The position numbers were made by a program, and so were the translations under genes. This document shows, piece by piece, positions 1-8,112 of a stretch of DNA of 33,551 nt. The stretch's first letter is position 1, and each line of letters begins with the position of its first letter. Origin of the DNA: an uncultured Collinsella sp. (GTDB taxonomy: Bacteria; Actinomycetota; Coriobacteriia; Coriobacteriales; Coriobacteriaceae); the NCBI GenBank assembly GCA_937989875.1, contig CALKBO010000031.1, positions 1 through 33,551 of the forward strand, read 5' to 3'. The notes under the pieces were generated by a model, which did no database searches, was not told the DNA's origin, and saw nothing but the letters and a program-made list of their open reading frames with translations.

Positions 1-236
1 TCCGCACATGTGCGGATGAATGTGGGAGGTGTTCGGATGAAGTTGATAATCAAGGTCCTCTTATTGCAAGCCCATCGCACGCGGCAACGGGCATCCTCGT
101 TCCAAACTGGATGATACAATGTACGGGCCGGCGGGCGAAGCGGGCCCTATCCCCCGACCGAGCTCATCGCCCCGCGTTGCCGCGCGGCGATTTTCGTAGG
201 TTCGCGCCTTGCGAAAGCCGGCTTTAAATCAGCGCA
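1..236. other. Intergenic region without a recognised gene
   Basis: I see no convincing coding region here. The first 16 bases form a perfect palindrome (TCCGCACATGTGCGGA). A TACAAT hexamer at 115-120 could be a -10 box, but no good -35 sits at the right distance. The stretch from there to the hairpin at 237-276 is GC-rich and could be a short untranslated transcript or just the 3' flank of a gene outside the window. Confidence 0.3.
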
Positions 237-276
237 GCGAACGAAAATGGCCCCGGGTGGGGCCATTTTCGTTCGC
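237..276. terminator. Bidirectional intrinsic terminator hairpin
   Basis: The arms 237-254 and 259-276 are perfect 18-bp complements around a GGGT loop. The core is GGCCCC/GGGGCC, flanked inside the stem by AAAAT and ATTTT, so a T-rich stretch follows the GC core on either strand. It lies 27 bases past the stop of the minus-strand acetyltransferase gene and can also stop anything arriving from the left. Confidence 0.75.
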
Positions 277-303
277 ACGAATTATTGATGCGCGCCCTCG
301 ATC

Positions 304-795
304 TTATGCCTCGCGCAACCAGTCAAACGCAATACGTGGCGTGCCGTCCGACACATACACGACGCCGGCACGCTCAAACCCCGCCTTAATGCTCGCACCC
401 TGCATGGGCAGGTTATCCTGATGCGTGTCGATGCGCAGGTGATCGGCACGCTCTTTGGCAAAGGCAAACATCGCAGCCGCGATGCCGTGCACGGTGCCAT
501 CGGATGCCACACGGTGCAGCACGGCGTACGGAGTGTCGCTGCGCCATTGCCCGTCCTCAATTACGTCATAGCACTCGTCCGGGCCCGGTAAAAAGGCAAA
601 CGTCGCCACCACGCGACCGTCGACTTCGCACACGTAACTGCCACCGGCGGCAATATCGGCAGCCAGTTGCTCGACCGAAGGCGTGCCCTCGGGCCACTGC
701 GTGGCGTTGCCATGCGCGCGCATAAAGGCGCGGGCCACGTCATAGATAACCATGACGGCGGGAATGTCGGTATCGAGGGTTTTTCTGATCATCAC
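304..795 (-). CDS. GNAT family N-acetyltransferase
   Basis: The 163-residue protein has the size and layout of a single-domain GNAT acetyltransferase, which moves an acetyl group from acetyl-CoA to an amine. The N-terminal part resembles the NATQWPEG-type segment (about residues 30-37) of small Firmicute/Actinobacterial GNAT proteins. The central region around HRVASDGTVHGIAAAMF (94-110) is in the place of the acetyl-CoA pyrophosphate loop. The C-terminal IDTHQDNLPMQ (about 122-132) followed by GFERAG is the usual motif B region. The start is GTG at 795 or ATG at 792, with AAGG about ten bases upstream. It is divergent from the small Cys-rich protein gene at 870. The substrate cannot be told from sequence. 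Confidence 0.85.
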   Translation of the reverse strand: MMIRKTLDTDIPAVMVIYDVARAFMRAHGNATQWPEGTPSVEQLAADIAAGGSYVCEVDGRVVATFAFLPGPDECYDVIEDGQWRSDTPYAVLHRVASDGTVHGIAAAMFAFAKERADHLRIDTHQDNLPMQGASIKAGFERAGVVYVSDGTPRIAFDWLREA

Positions 796-869
796 GCGGC
801 GACCTTACGTTTATTGGTATCACTTTGGTTGAGCAATGATACCAGCGTTTGGAGAGAGGCGCGAAGCAG

Positions 870-1166
870 ATGGGAAGCAAAAAGCGAGCCGCCTGGTCAA
901 AAGCCAAAAGCGAGTTTTTGGGCGCTGCTACCGGCGGCGATATGAGCGACCTGTTTGCGCGCGAGGACGAGCGCCGTGACGCCCTGGACGCCAAGCGCGA
1001 TGAGGCCTGGCGCTACAAGTCGTGTGAACGCAAAAACCGTTACGACACGCGCGCCGAGGCCGAGGCAGTTATGGCCGACTGCGAAAACCGCGGACGCCGC
1101 GGGCTGGCCTGCTACAAATGCGAATACTGCGGCGGCTGGCATCTGACGTCGCATCCTTGGAAATAG
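870..1166 (+). CDS. Small basic protein with Cys-x2-Cys-x2-Cys-type C-terminus, function unknown
   Basis: This 98-residue protein is highly charged. Its C-terminal segment, CYKCEYCGGWHLTSHPW, carries three closely spaced cysteines and two histidines that could hold a zinc ion. A more N-terminal Cys (SCERKNRYDTRAEA) may be a further ligand. The start at ATG 870 is chosen because GGAGAGAGG at 851-859 sits ten bases before it; an upstream in-frame TTG at 849 lies before this site and is unlikely. I do not recognise a characterised family. The pattern of a charged helical part ending in a Cys/His knuckle is seen in small conserved actinobacterial proteins, which would suggest nucleic-acid binding, but that is inference. 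Confidence 0.7.
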   Translation: MGSKKRAAWSKAKSEFLGAATGGDMSDLFAREDERRDALDAKRDEAWRYKSCERKNRYDTRAEAEAVMADCENRGRRGLACYKCEYCGGWHLTSHPWK

Positions 1167-1213
1167 ACCCGCATCGGCACGGCACTGACGGAGCGCCAGC
1201 CATCGCGCGCAAG

Positions 1214-1918
1214 CTACGGGCGCGGCGGCACCAAAACATCGTAGCGGACGGCCTTGCCCGCAAGTTGATAGCTCGGCTTAACGCCGGCAAGCAGTGGTCC
1301 CTTCACCGGTCGTTTGATAACGACCTTGCGCGGGTGCACCGTAAGCGCAGCTTCGACCAGCGTCTCCTCATCGGCGCACGGCTGTTCCAAATGATGCAAG
1401 AGTTGGAACTTCTTTTTCACCGCCGCGCTCTTGGTGCGCCCAGGAAACATGGGGTCCAGATACACCACGTCGGGAGCGGTGAGCTCGCCCTGCCCGATCA
1501 GCTCAGCTGTATGGCGAAGGCCGGCAATGCTGTCCTCGCCCGCATGTAAGCGCATGCGCGCCACGGCTGTCGCAAGCGCCGGATCATCTGCCGCGCGATC
1601 CAAGGCATCCTTGAGGAGCGCCGCGATCACGCAATCCTGTTCATACAGATCGACGGTAAAGCCCGCGGCCGCCAGCAGCAGCGAATCCTCGCCAAAACCT
1701 GCCGTGGCATCAATCGCCCATGGGCGCTCGATGCCTTTTGCGCGCGCAGCCTTTACCAACAGCTCTTGCTGCAGACGGCCCTGCTTGAGCCGCGGAAGCA
1801 TGCGGCCAAAATCGGCACGCAGCTCCATCGTGCCGTCGGTGAGCGTGAGTCCCTCGGACTTCCCGGTCAGCTCAAGCCCCGCGGCCCGAGCAACAGAAAA
1901 GGGATCGACGACGCCCAT
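1214..1918 (-). CDS. rsmJ: 16S rRNA (guanine1516-N2)-methyltransferase RsmJ
   Basis: RsmJ methylates N2 of G1516 in helix 45 region of 16S rRNA using S-adenosylmethionine. The 234-residue protein shows the SAM-binding motif AIDATAGFGEDSLLLA (from residue 68, with Asp70 and the Gly-rich loop) and the family signature VVYLDPMFPGRTKSAAVKK (about 152-170), which closely matches the DPMFP...KSA.VKK block of Escherichia coli RsmJ (about 250 residues). The C-terminal VVIKRP segment is also conserved. ATG 1918 is preceded by TAAGGAG at good spacing. The neighbours give no further hint, although rlmA, also an rRNA methyltransferase gene, is only 1 kb away on the same strand. Confidence 0.93.
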   Translation of the reverse strand: MGVVDPFSVARAAGLELTGKSEGLTLTDGTMELRADFGRMLPRLKQGRLQQELLVKAARAKGIERPWAIDATAGFGEDSLLLAAAGFTVDLYEQDCVIAALLKDALDRAADDPALATAVARMRLHAGEDSIAGLRHTAELIGQGELTAPDVVYLDPMFPGRTKSAAVKKKFQLLHHLEQPCADEETLVEAALTVHPRKVVIKRPVKGPLLAGVKPSYQLAGKAVRYDVLVPPRP

Positions 1919-1981
1919 GGGTACTCCTTAACAAGCAAAACGAATACGCGAGCGCCGTTTATGTCGGCACCCAACCGTCCG

Positions 1982-2125
1982 CTATTGTCCCACATGCGAC
2001 ATGGTCCACAGCATCCCAATGCAAAGCACCGCCATCAATCCCGTGCACACGGCAGCGATCACAGAATCACCCATGCGCCTTCCCAACGACCGCGGCTCGC
2101 GCACTTGCCCTGCTCCGTACATCAT
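1982..2125 (-). CDS. Small single-pass membrane protein, function unknown
   Basis: A 47-residue peptide begins at ATG 2125 (or at the adjacent ATG 2122) behind a very strong AAGGAGG site. It has a basic N-terminal stretch (VREPRSLGRRMG) and one hydrophobic segment, VIAAVCTGLMAVLCIGMLW, about residues 22-40, ending in a short polar tail. This is the layout of a one-helix membrane miniprotein with its N-terminus inside. It sits 63 bases upstream of rsmJ on the same strand, so they may share a transcript. The strong ribosome site and clear helix support it as real; I do not recognise a family. A longer in-frame version to 2191 lacks a ribosome site and is not used. Confidence 0.6.
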   Translation of the reverse strand: MMYGAGQVREPRSLGRRMGDSVIAAVCTGLMAVLCIGMLWTMSHVGQ

Positions 2126-2360
2126 GGCTCCTCCTTGAGACCAGCCCCTTGTTACGGCCTCATCATCGCAGCGCCGCACATGAGCTGCCATCGATTTGGC
2201 TTACGTCCAGCTTTCCTTTTTGAAAGGTTGGGGTTGGGCTGCGCGGGCTCAAAGCGCTTTCAGGCGCATGCATCGCCGCGTTGAACTACAATGTGCTTCA
2301 CCATATGTGCAGCACATGGGGTGCGCCAGACCGGCCGTACCCGTATCGAAAGGACCAGCC

Positions 2361-2765
2361 ATGAGCAACGCCTGCAAATTACTCAAAATCCTATCGTTCT
2401 TCTTCTTTGTCGTCGGCATTCTAAGTGCAGGCATGGGTGCTACAGCGCTCTTTGCGGGCAGCGCGGCAGGCGATATCACGGGTGCCATGATCGTCTCTTG
2501 CGTCGTCGTCATCGTATTGGGCGTCGTCGAAATTGTGACCGCTGTCTTTGGTATCCGCGCGGCAAATAATCCCGCCAAGGCTGGCGTTGTCTGGATCTGG
2601 TCCATCGTCTGCCTAGCATGTTCGGTCATCAGTCTGCTCCTCTCCCTGCCCCTCTTGGGTGGGACCGGCTCAAGCATCCCCGATTTTACCGGCTTGATTG
2701 TCAGCATTATCTACTTTGTACTCGCCAACCGCGTCAAGAAAGAGGGCATGGACCGTTTGAGCTAA
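2361..2765 (+). CDS. Four-helix integral membrane protein, function unknown
   Basis: This 134-residue protein has four predicted membrane helices, about residues 6-30, 42-64, 74-98 and 106-124, with a short polar tail ending KKEGMDRLS. The start is ATG 2361, which follows GAAAGGACC at good spacing; the open frame extends back to 2196, but the extension has no membrane character and no ribosome site. A hairpin terminator follows 48 bases after the stop, so it is a single-gene transcript. No catalytic residues stand out. Small four-helix proteins of this kind are common and mostly uncharacterised; no function is proposed. Confidence 0.8.
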   Translation: MSNACKLLKILSFFFFVVGILSAGMGATALFAGSAAGDITGAMIVSCVVVIVLGVVEIVTAVFGIRAANNPAKAGVVWIWSIVCLACSVISLLLSLPLLGGTGSSIPDFTGLIVSIIYFVLANRVKKEGMDRLS

Positions 2766-2813
2766 GCCGCATCCGTGTCAATCGCTCAGCGACTCTGGTA
2801 TATACGCCAATAA

Positions 2814-2849
2814 AAAGGGCCGATCGCGTAGCAACGCGGTCGGCCCTTT
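2814..2849 (+). terminator. Intrinsic terminator after the four-helix membrane protein gene
   Basis: The arms 2814-2828 and 2835-2849 pair over 15 bases with one G-T wobble. The stem is GC-rich with AAA on the left foot and TTT on the right foot, as expected for a terminator working on both strands. Confidence 0.8.
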
Positions 2850-2879
2850 ACGTTTGCCCAGATAAAACCTACCAAAATA

Positions 2880-2902
2880 AACCTGTCCCTTTTTGGCAGG
2901 TT
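2880..2902 (-). terminator. Possible terminator of rlmA, containing a GTCCC repeat motif
   Basis: On the minus strand, AACCTG and CAGGTT (2897-2902 and 2880-2885) can pair right after the rlmA stop codon and are followed by TTTATTTT. The stem is short, and an alternative pairing of CCTACCAAAA with TTTTGGCAGG is possible. The loop carries TGTCCCTTTTT, similar to other intergenic repeats in this window. Confidence 0.4.
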
Positions 2903-2903
2903 G

Positions 2904-3719
2904 TTAGCCGTGGCGGTACTCGGCGATGATGAAGTCGATGTCGGTTTGAAGGGTGTCCAGGTTTGCCAGGCGCTCTTTGTCGGCAGGGCGCGTGCGGTAG
3001 TAGTACGGCGTCATCTGGAACACCGCCTCGATGTCGTCCTGGGTCTGAAGCGTAATATTCGCAGACACCCGCTGCGTTCCGACTAACTCGAGTTCAGTAG
3101 TCTTCGGCAGTTTCTCGTCATTGAGATATGGCGTGTCGTAGAGTACCTCCTTGAGCCCAAACAGATGACGGGCGCCTGGCACCACGGTGTAGAGCGAACC
3201 TTCGGGTGCCAGCACGCGGGCAAACTCGCGCTCGTTAAAGGGAGCAAAGAGCTCGGTCACCATATCGAAGGCGCCATCGGCCACGGGGATATCCTTCATG
3301 TTGGCCACAAAATAGGTCGCATCGCCGCGCTTGGCGGCAAGGCGCACCATCTCTTTGCCCAGGTCGAAACCGTAAGCACCCACGCCCGGCACCGCGCCCA
3401 TGGCGCTGGTGTAATAGCCCTCGCCGCAGCAAATATCGAGCAACGTCATGGAGCCGTTCGTAGACGCAGCGCGCTCTGCCGCCCGCTCGCGCACCAGCTC
3501 GACCATCGCATCGCGCAACGGCGCGTAGTATCCACGGTTCAGAAAATCACGACGGCTGCGTGCCTGCGACTTGGGATCGCCCATGGAGTCGCCGCTCTTG
3601 GACGAGCGCAGTAGGTACAGATAGCCCTCGCGCGCGCGGTCAAACCGGTGTCCGCCCGCACACGCAGCACCGCGTTCGTCGTCCACCAACGGCTCATGGC
3701 AAACGGGACACAACAACAT
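2904..3719 (-). CDS. rlmA: 23S rRNA (guanine-N1)-methyltransferase, RlmA family
   Basis: Enzymes of this family methylate N1 of G745 or G748 in helix 35 of 23S rRNA; the Gram-positive type (RlmA-II, TlrB) can affect macrolide susceptibility. The 271-residue protein begins with a zinc finger built from Cys4, Cys7, Cys20 and His24, followed by the family segment FDRAREGYLYLL (26-37). The SAM-binding motif is LLDICCGEGYYT (93-104), and the later QMTPYYYRTRP segment matches QMTPF.WR.RP of E. coli RlmA (269 residues). ATG 3719 is preceded by AAGGAG. Which of G745 or G748 is the target cannot be decided here. Confidence 0.93.
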   Translation of the reverse strand: MLLCPVCHEPLVDDERGAACAGGHRFDRAREGYLYLLRSSKSGDSMGDPKSQARSRRDFLNRGYYAPLRDAMVELVRERAAERAASTNGSMTLLDICCGEGYYTSAMGAVPGVGAYGFDLGKEMVRLAAKRGDATYFVANMKDIPVADGAFDMVTELFAPFNEREFARVLAPEGSLYTVVPGARHLFGLKEVLYDTPYLNDEKLPKTTELELVGTQRVSANITLQTQDDIEAVFQMTPYYYRTRPADKERLANLDTLQTDIDFIIAEYRHG

Positions 3720-3807
3720 GGCAACTCCTTAGCGCGAACAACACAACGCCCACCATTGTCGCACGCCTTCCCCACCTAGTCATAGAAGAGATAAGGAGTG
3801 TCCCCAG

Positions 3808-3840
3808 CTGCCGGCAGAAAAGGAACGTCCCTAAGTGCCG
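3808..3840 (+). repeat. Dispersed intergenic repeat, copy 1
   Basis: This 33-base stretch matches 16060-16092 on the opposite strand at 30 of 33 positions. The shared core is AAAAGGAACGTCCCTAA, preceded by CTGCCGGCA. It sits between rlmA and the MATE gene. The surrounding bases add a nearby TGTCCCC, as in the other copy. Confidence 0.75.
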
Positions 3841-3910
3841 ACTGGTTGCATTAGGAGTATCATCGTCTGCGCAAATAAGCACGAAAGAGCATGTTAGAGA
3901 TTGAGAGCGC

Positions 3911-5293
3911 ATGGCTGACACCGTATCTAAGCACATTGATATGACCACCGGATCGCTGTGGCGCAATATTCCCCTATTCGCCTTCCCCGTGGCCGCCACG
4001 AGCATCTTGGAGCAGCTGTCGAACCTCATCGCCACGGTCATCATCGGTAACTTCTCGGGCGACCAGGGAACCCTCGCCATGGCGGCGGTCGGCTCCAATG
4101 TCCCGCTTACCAGTCTTATGCTCAACCTGTTTATTGGCATGTCGCTTGGCTCCAACGTGGTCATCGCCAACGCTATCGGCCGCAATGATCAGAACATGGT
4201 CAAACGCGCCGTCCATACCTCGATTTTAATGGCACTCGTGGGCTTTGTCGTCATCGCACTGGGCGAGATCTTTGCCGAGCCCATGCTCGCCGCGCTCAAC
4301 GTTCCCGCCGAAACCATGCCGCTCGCTTCGCTCTACCTACGCGTCTTTTTGCTCAGCATGCCCTCAATCTTGCTTTACAACTTTGAAGCCGCAATCTTCC
4401 GCTCCGTCGGCATCACCCGCATGCCGCTACAGGCGCTTGCCGTGTCCACCGTCCTCAACATTGGCCTGGACCTCATCTTTGTCCCCGTACTCCACTGGGG
4501 CGTCGCGGGCGTCGCTATCGCCACCGCCATCGCTTACACCGTCAGCGCCGCTACGCTCTTTATCCGCCTACTCAAGACCGACTCCGTCGTCCGCGTCACC
4601 CCGCGCGACCTGGCTATCGACCCCGTCGCCCTCAAGCGCATCGTCAAGATCGGCCTGCCCGCCGGCATCCAAAGCGCCGTCTTTGCCGTCGCCAACATCA
4701 TCATCCAGTCTGCCATCAACAGCCTGGGCACCGAGGTCATGGCGGCATCGAGCGCCGCCATGAGCCTGGAGTACGTGTGCTACAACCTGCTCAACAGCTT
4801 TAGTCAGGCTTGCACCACCTTTGTGGGACAAAACCACGGTGCCCGCCAGATCGACCGCTGCACCAAAACGCTCAAGGTCTGCCTGGTCGAAGGCGGTATC
4901 GTCGCGCTCACCACAATTATCGTTATTGTCGGCCTGGGGCGTGAGATCTTGTCGCTGTTCAACAGCGACCCCAACATCGTCTCGATCGGCTATATCCGCG
5001 TGTGCTCGATCTTCCCGGCGTACGCCTTTAGCATGTTCTACGAAAACATGTCAGGCTACCTGCGCGGCTTTGGTATCTCGCTCACACCCGCCCTCATCAC
5101 CATGATCTGCGTCTGCGGCATCCGCTTCTATTGGGTGTTCTGCGTGTTCCCGCACTTCCGCACCTTTGCGAACATCATGATGGTCTACCCCATCAGCCTG
5201 GGCACCACGGCGTTCTTTATGGTCGTAGCGGTACTACTTTGCCACCCGGCACGCACCTATCGCGCCACCCAAGCCAAAGCGACAGCCCGCTAA
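3911..5293 (+). CDS. MATE family multidrug/metabolite exporter
   Basis: The 460-residue protein has the twelve hydrophobic helices and length of the MATE family, whose members export cationic drugs or metabolites in exchange for Na+ or H+. The N-terminal half shows the usual pattern, with SLWRNIPLFAFPVAATSIL near residues 16-34 followed by LEQLSNLIATVIIGNF, typical of the DinF/NorM-like branch. The second half repeats it (LPAGIQSAVFAVANIIIQS, about 251-269). ATG 3911 is the first in-frame start, with a modest GAGAG site upstream. It is divergent from rlmA and convergent with a LysR gene. The substrate is unknown. Confidence 0.9.
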   Translation: MADTVSKHIDMTTGSLWRNIPLFAFPVAATSILEQLSNLIATVIIGNFSGDQGTLAMAAVGSNVPLTSLMLNLFIGMSLGSNVVIANAIGRNDQNMVKRAVHTSILMALVGFVVIALGEIFAEPMLAALNVPAETMPLASLYLRVFLLSMPSILLYNFEAAIFRSVGITRMPLQALAVSTVLNIGLDLIFVPVLHWGVAGVAIATAIAYTVSAATLFIRLLKTDSVVRVTPRDLAIDPVALKRIVKIGLPAGIQSAVFAVANIIIQSAINSLGTEVMAASSAAMSLEYVCYNLLNSFSQACTTFVGQNHGARQIDRCTKTLKVCLVEGGIVALTTIIVIVGLGREILSLFNSDPNIVSIGYIRVCSIFPAYAFSMFYENMSGYLRGFGISLTPALITMICVCGIRFYWVFCVFPHFRTFANIMMVYPISLGTTAFFMVVAVLLCHPARTYRATQAKATAR

Positions 5294-5320
5294 ACACCGC
5301 ACCCAACGCTACGCCAGTCA

Positions 5321-6187
5321 TTAATTGACAATATGCGAGCTCATATAGTCGATAAAGCGCCTCGTGGCGATAGGCATGGTGTCCCAGCTGCGCCAGGCCG
5401 CCACCACGTCGCGCGAGGGGGCATGCACGATGGGCCGCACACGAATATCGGCTCGCATGCCCTCCACAGTACGACGGTAGAGCATGCTCACGCCTAGGCC
5501 CTCCTCCACCATCGCCATGATGGTGTAGTCGTCGGTCACCTCACTCGTCACATGCGGCGACAGGCCATGCGCAGCAAATGCATCGAGCACCAGGCTCTGT
5601 TCGCCCTCATCCAGCAGCACAAACGGCTCGGACGCCAGGTCGGCGAGTGTCACCTTTTCCTTTGCCGTCAGTGGATGCGCGGCCGGCAATAATGCTACCA
5701 ACTCGTCGTGATAGACCACGCGCTTCTCGAGACCAGCGGTAAACCCGCGTGCCGTAAAGCAAAAGTCAACCACGCCATCGTGCACCCACTGGGCGTTGCG
5801 CGTGTAATCGCCCTGCTTGAGGGTAAAGTGTACGCCCGGATGCAGGGCCCCAAAGTCGCGGATCACGCGCGGCAACACGGTTCGACTCACGTTGGTAAAC
5901 GTCGCAATGCGAATATCGGTCGACGAAAGCCCCAGCAGCTCCTGGCGCTTGCCCTCGAGCTCGGCCTCGGCAGTCACGATCTGGCGCAGGTACGGCAGAT
6001 ATTGTTTACCGTCGCGCGTAAGCGTAACGCCCTGCTTTCCGCGCTCGATAAGCGTGGTACCCAGCTCGCGCTCGAGCGCCTTGACGGCCTGGCTCACCGC
6101 ACTTTGCGTATAGCCCAGCTCGTCCGCCGCGCCCTTAAGACTGCCGCAATCGACCACCATACAAACAATCTGATACCGCGATGTCAT
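5321..6187 (-). CDS. LysR family transcriptional regulator
   Basis: The 288-residue length is typical of LysR regulators. The N-terminal winged helix-turn-helix is clear: GSLKGAADELGYTQSAVSQA (about 15-34) followed by VKALERELGTTLIERG. The rest forms the two-lobed inducer-binding domain, starting near IRIATFTNVSRTVLP (about 92-106). ATG 6187 follows GTGGAGGCACG. It is transcribed away from an EamA-type transporter gene at 6346, and LysR proteins commonly control their divergent neighbour; that it does so here is inference. The inducer is unknown. Confidence 0.92.
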   Translation of the reverse strand: MTSRYQIVCMVVDCGSLKGAADELGYTQSAVSQAVKALERELGTTLIERGKQGVTLTRDGKQYLPYLRQIVTAEAELEGKRQELLGLSSTDIRIATFTNVSRTVLPRVIRDFGALHPGVHFTLKQGDYTRNAQWVHDGVVDFCFTARGFTAGLEKRVVYHDELVALLPAAHPLTAKEKVTLADLASEPFVLLDEGEQSLVLDAFAAHGLSPHVTSEVTDDYTIMAMVEEGLGVSMLYRRTVEGMRADIRVRPIVHAPSRDVVAAWRSWDTMPIATRRFIDYMSSHIVN

Positions 6188-6345
6188 CGTGCCTCCACAT
6201 CAATGCAGCCGTAAAACGTTTTGTCAGCGCTTTTCGCGCCTACTTTAGCATTTCTTAATCATACTGAAGATACATTCGCTTTACTACATCCACATCTGGG
6301 AGCAGAATCCTTTGTACGAAACCGTTCTGTAACAAAAGGAGTCCC

Positions 6346-7248
6346 ATGGATCGCAAAAAAGCAATCGCGCTCTCATTTTCCGTTCCCGTCGCATGGGGCT
6401 TTTCGTACCCTCTCATGAAGATCGGCATGGACAGCATGAACGCCACGAGCATCGTCGCGCTACGCTGCATCATCGCCTTTGTGGTCTGCCTGCTGCTCTT
6501 CCACAAGCGCGCGTTCCGCATCAACCGCGACCTTATGGTTCGCGCCGCCATCATCGGCGCCATCATGGCAACCGAGCTCACCTGCATGTGCCTGGGCTCC
6601 AGCCTCACCTCTGCCTCCACTGCCGGCTTTTTGCAGAGCCTGACGGTCGTGATCGTGCCGTTTGCCAACGCCGCCCTGCTGCGCCGCGCCCCCGAGCGCA
6701 AAGTGCTCATCGGCACCGCCATCGTCACCTGCGGCATGTTGCTGCTCTCGGGCACCGACTTCACCAGCCTGAATCCGGGCGCGCTCATCATGCTGCTCTC
6801 CGCTTTTATCTATGCCGGCCACATTATCGTAGCCAAGCGCTTTGTCGAAGATGTCGACCCGCTGTCCCTGGGCGTTTGGCAGCTGGGCTTTGGCGGCCTG
6901 TTCTCGGGCATTGCCGCATGCGTCTTTGGCGGTTTCACACTTCCCAGTACGCCCAGCGAGATCGTGGTCGTCGTTGCCCTCGCGCTCATCTGCTCTGCCT
7001 ACGGTTTTATCACCCAGACGCTCGTGCAGCCCCACGTGCCCGCCGAGACCACCGGCTTCGCCTTCTCGCTCGAGCCAGTCTGCTCCGCCGTCTTCTCGTT
7101 CTTCCTGGTCGGCGAGGTCCTGAGCCCCATCGCCTTCTTTGGCGCCGCCCTCATCCTCACCGGCGTCATGGTGGCAACCGTCGAGCTTCCGCGCCTCCGC
7201 GCACATGGACAGGCTCGCATGGCAGGAGCGCCCGAGCACGTCTCGTAG
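6346..7248 (+). CDS. EamA/DMT family transporter
   Basis: This 300-residue membrane protein has ten predicted helices arranged as two EamA repeats, the plan of drug/metabolite transporters that move amino acids or other small metabolites. The first repeat begins ALSFSVPVAWGFSYPLMKIG (about 5-24) and the second near LIMLLSAFIYAGHIIVAKRF (about 147-166). ATG 6346 is preceded by AAAAGGAG. The 158-base gap to the divergent LysR gene is AT-rich and should hold both promoters, but I could not fix an operator. Its likely control by the LysR protein is inference. Confidence 0.9.
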   Translation: MDRKKAIALSFSVPVAWGFSYPLMKIGMDSMNATSIVALRCIIAFVVCLLLFHKRAFRINRDLMVRAAIIGAIMATELTCMCLGSSLTSASTAGFLQSLTVVIVPFANAALLRRAPERKVLIGTAIVTCGMLLLSGTDFTSLNPGALIMLLSAFIYAGHIIVAKRFVEDVDPLSLGVWQLGFGGLFSGIAACVFGGFTLPSTPSEIVVVVALALICSAYGFITQTLVQPHVPAETTGFAFSLEPVCSAVFSFFLVGEVLSPIAFFGAALILTGVMVATVELPRLRAHGQARMAGAPEHVS

Positions 7249-7274
7249 ACCCCGCTCTTCATACAGCCGCGGCA

Positions 7275-7297
7275 TAAAGGCAACCGGTGCGCCTTTA
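7275..7297 (+). terminator. Weak hairpin between the EamA transporter gene and ung
   Basis: TAAAGGC (7275-7281) and GCCTTTA (7291-7297) pair perfectly over seven bases. The right arm runs into TACAAT (7296-7301), a plausible -10 box for ung, so the site may combine weak termination with a promoter. There is no T-run. Confidence 0.3.
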
Positions 7298-7336
7298 CAA
7301 TAGATGTCAACAGAGCATCTGACGTAAAGGAGCCCC

Positions 7337-8062
7337 ATGGACGCCGCGACCCGCGACCGCAACATAGCAACTTGGTTGGGCGATGCACCGCAGCCGGTAC
7401 GTGACACTACGAACCAGCTGCTCGAGCGCATCGCCCTTTTGCGTGCCGAGCAAACCATCTACCCGGCACAAGACGACATCCTCAATGCCCTCGCCTACAC
7501 GCCGGCCGACCAGGTCAAGGTTGTCATCTTGGGTCAAGACCCCTATCACGGACCCAACCAGGCCATGGGGCTGTCGTTCTCGGTCCCCGCGACGCAAACC
7601 AAGTTGCCGCCGAGCCTGCGCAACATCTATAAGGAACTCAAAGCCGATCTGGGTTGCCCCATTCCCGCCACGGGAGACCTAACCCCATGGGCACAACAGG
7701 GCGTCCTGCTCCTCAACACTACGCTCACCGTGCGCGAGCATGCCGCCAACTCGCACGCCAAACTAGGCTGGAGCACGCTCACCGACTACGTTATCGAACG
7801 CTGCTGCCAGCTGCCCCAACCGGTAGTCTTTTTGGCATGGGGTCGCTTTGCCCAGCAGATGGTCGAAGGCAAGCTCGTCGCAACTGGTGCGGGCAGGGCA
7901 ACCGGCAAGTTCTGCCTGGCATCTACGCACCCCTCGCCGCTTTCGGCCAACCGTGCCACGGCAGAACTCCCCGCCTTTATGGGATCGCGCCCCTTCTCGG
8001 CAGCCAATCGGCTACTCGAGCAGCACGGCTCGACCCCCGTCAACTGGACTTGCCTCGGCTAA
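7337..8062 (+). CDS. ung: Uracil-DNA glycosylase, family 1
   Basis: Ung cuts uracil out of DNA to start base excision repair. The 241-residue protein carries the family-1 water-activating motif GQDPYHG (66-72, catalytic Asp68), the uracil-pocket segment MGLSFSV (77-83), LLLNTTLTV (124-132) and the DNA-intercalation motif HPSPLS (198-203, catalytic His198). Length fits the family (about 220-230 residues). ATG 7337 follows AAAGGAG. It is followed by a clear terminator shared with the convergent dehydrogenase gene. Confidence 0.97.
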   Translation: MDAATRDRNIATWLGDAPQPVRDTTNQLLERIALLRAEQTIYPAQDDILNALAYTPADQVKVVILGQDPYHGPNQAMGLSFSVPATQTKLPPSLRNIYKELKADLGCPIPATGDLTPWAQQGVLLLNTTLTVREHAANSHAKLGWSTLTDYVIERCCQLPQPVVFLAWGRFAQQMVEGKLVATGAGRATGKFCLASTHPSPLSANRATAELPAFMGSRPFSAANRLLEQHGSTPVNWTCLG

Positions 8063-8077
8063 AAATCGATACATCAA

Positions 8078-8111
8078 AAACGCGCCCGACAGCTTTCCAT
8101 CGGGCGCGTTT
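8078..8111. terminator. Bidirectional terminator between ung and the SDR gene
   Basis: AAACGCGCCCGA (8078-8089) and TCGGGCGCGTTT (8100-8111) are perfect 12-bp complements. The hairpin has A-rich and T-rich feet on each side and lies between two convergent stop codons. Confidence 0.85.
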
Positions 8112-8112
8112 C

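Noticed and set aside
1..16. 16-bp perfect palindrome at the left edge as an operator
   Set aside because: It sits at the window edge, so its gene context cannot be seen; it could be part of a coding end or hairpin cut by the boundary.
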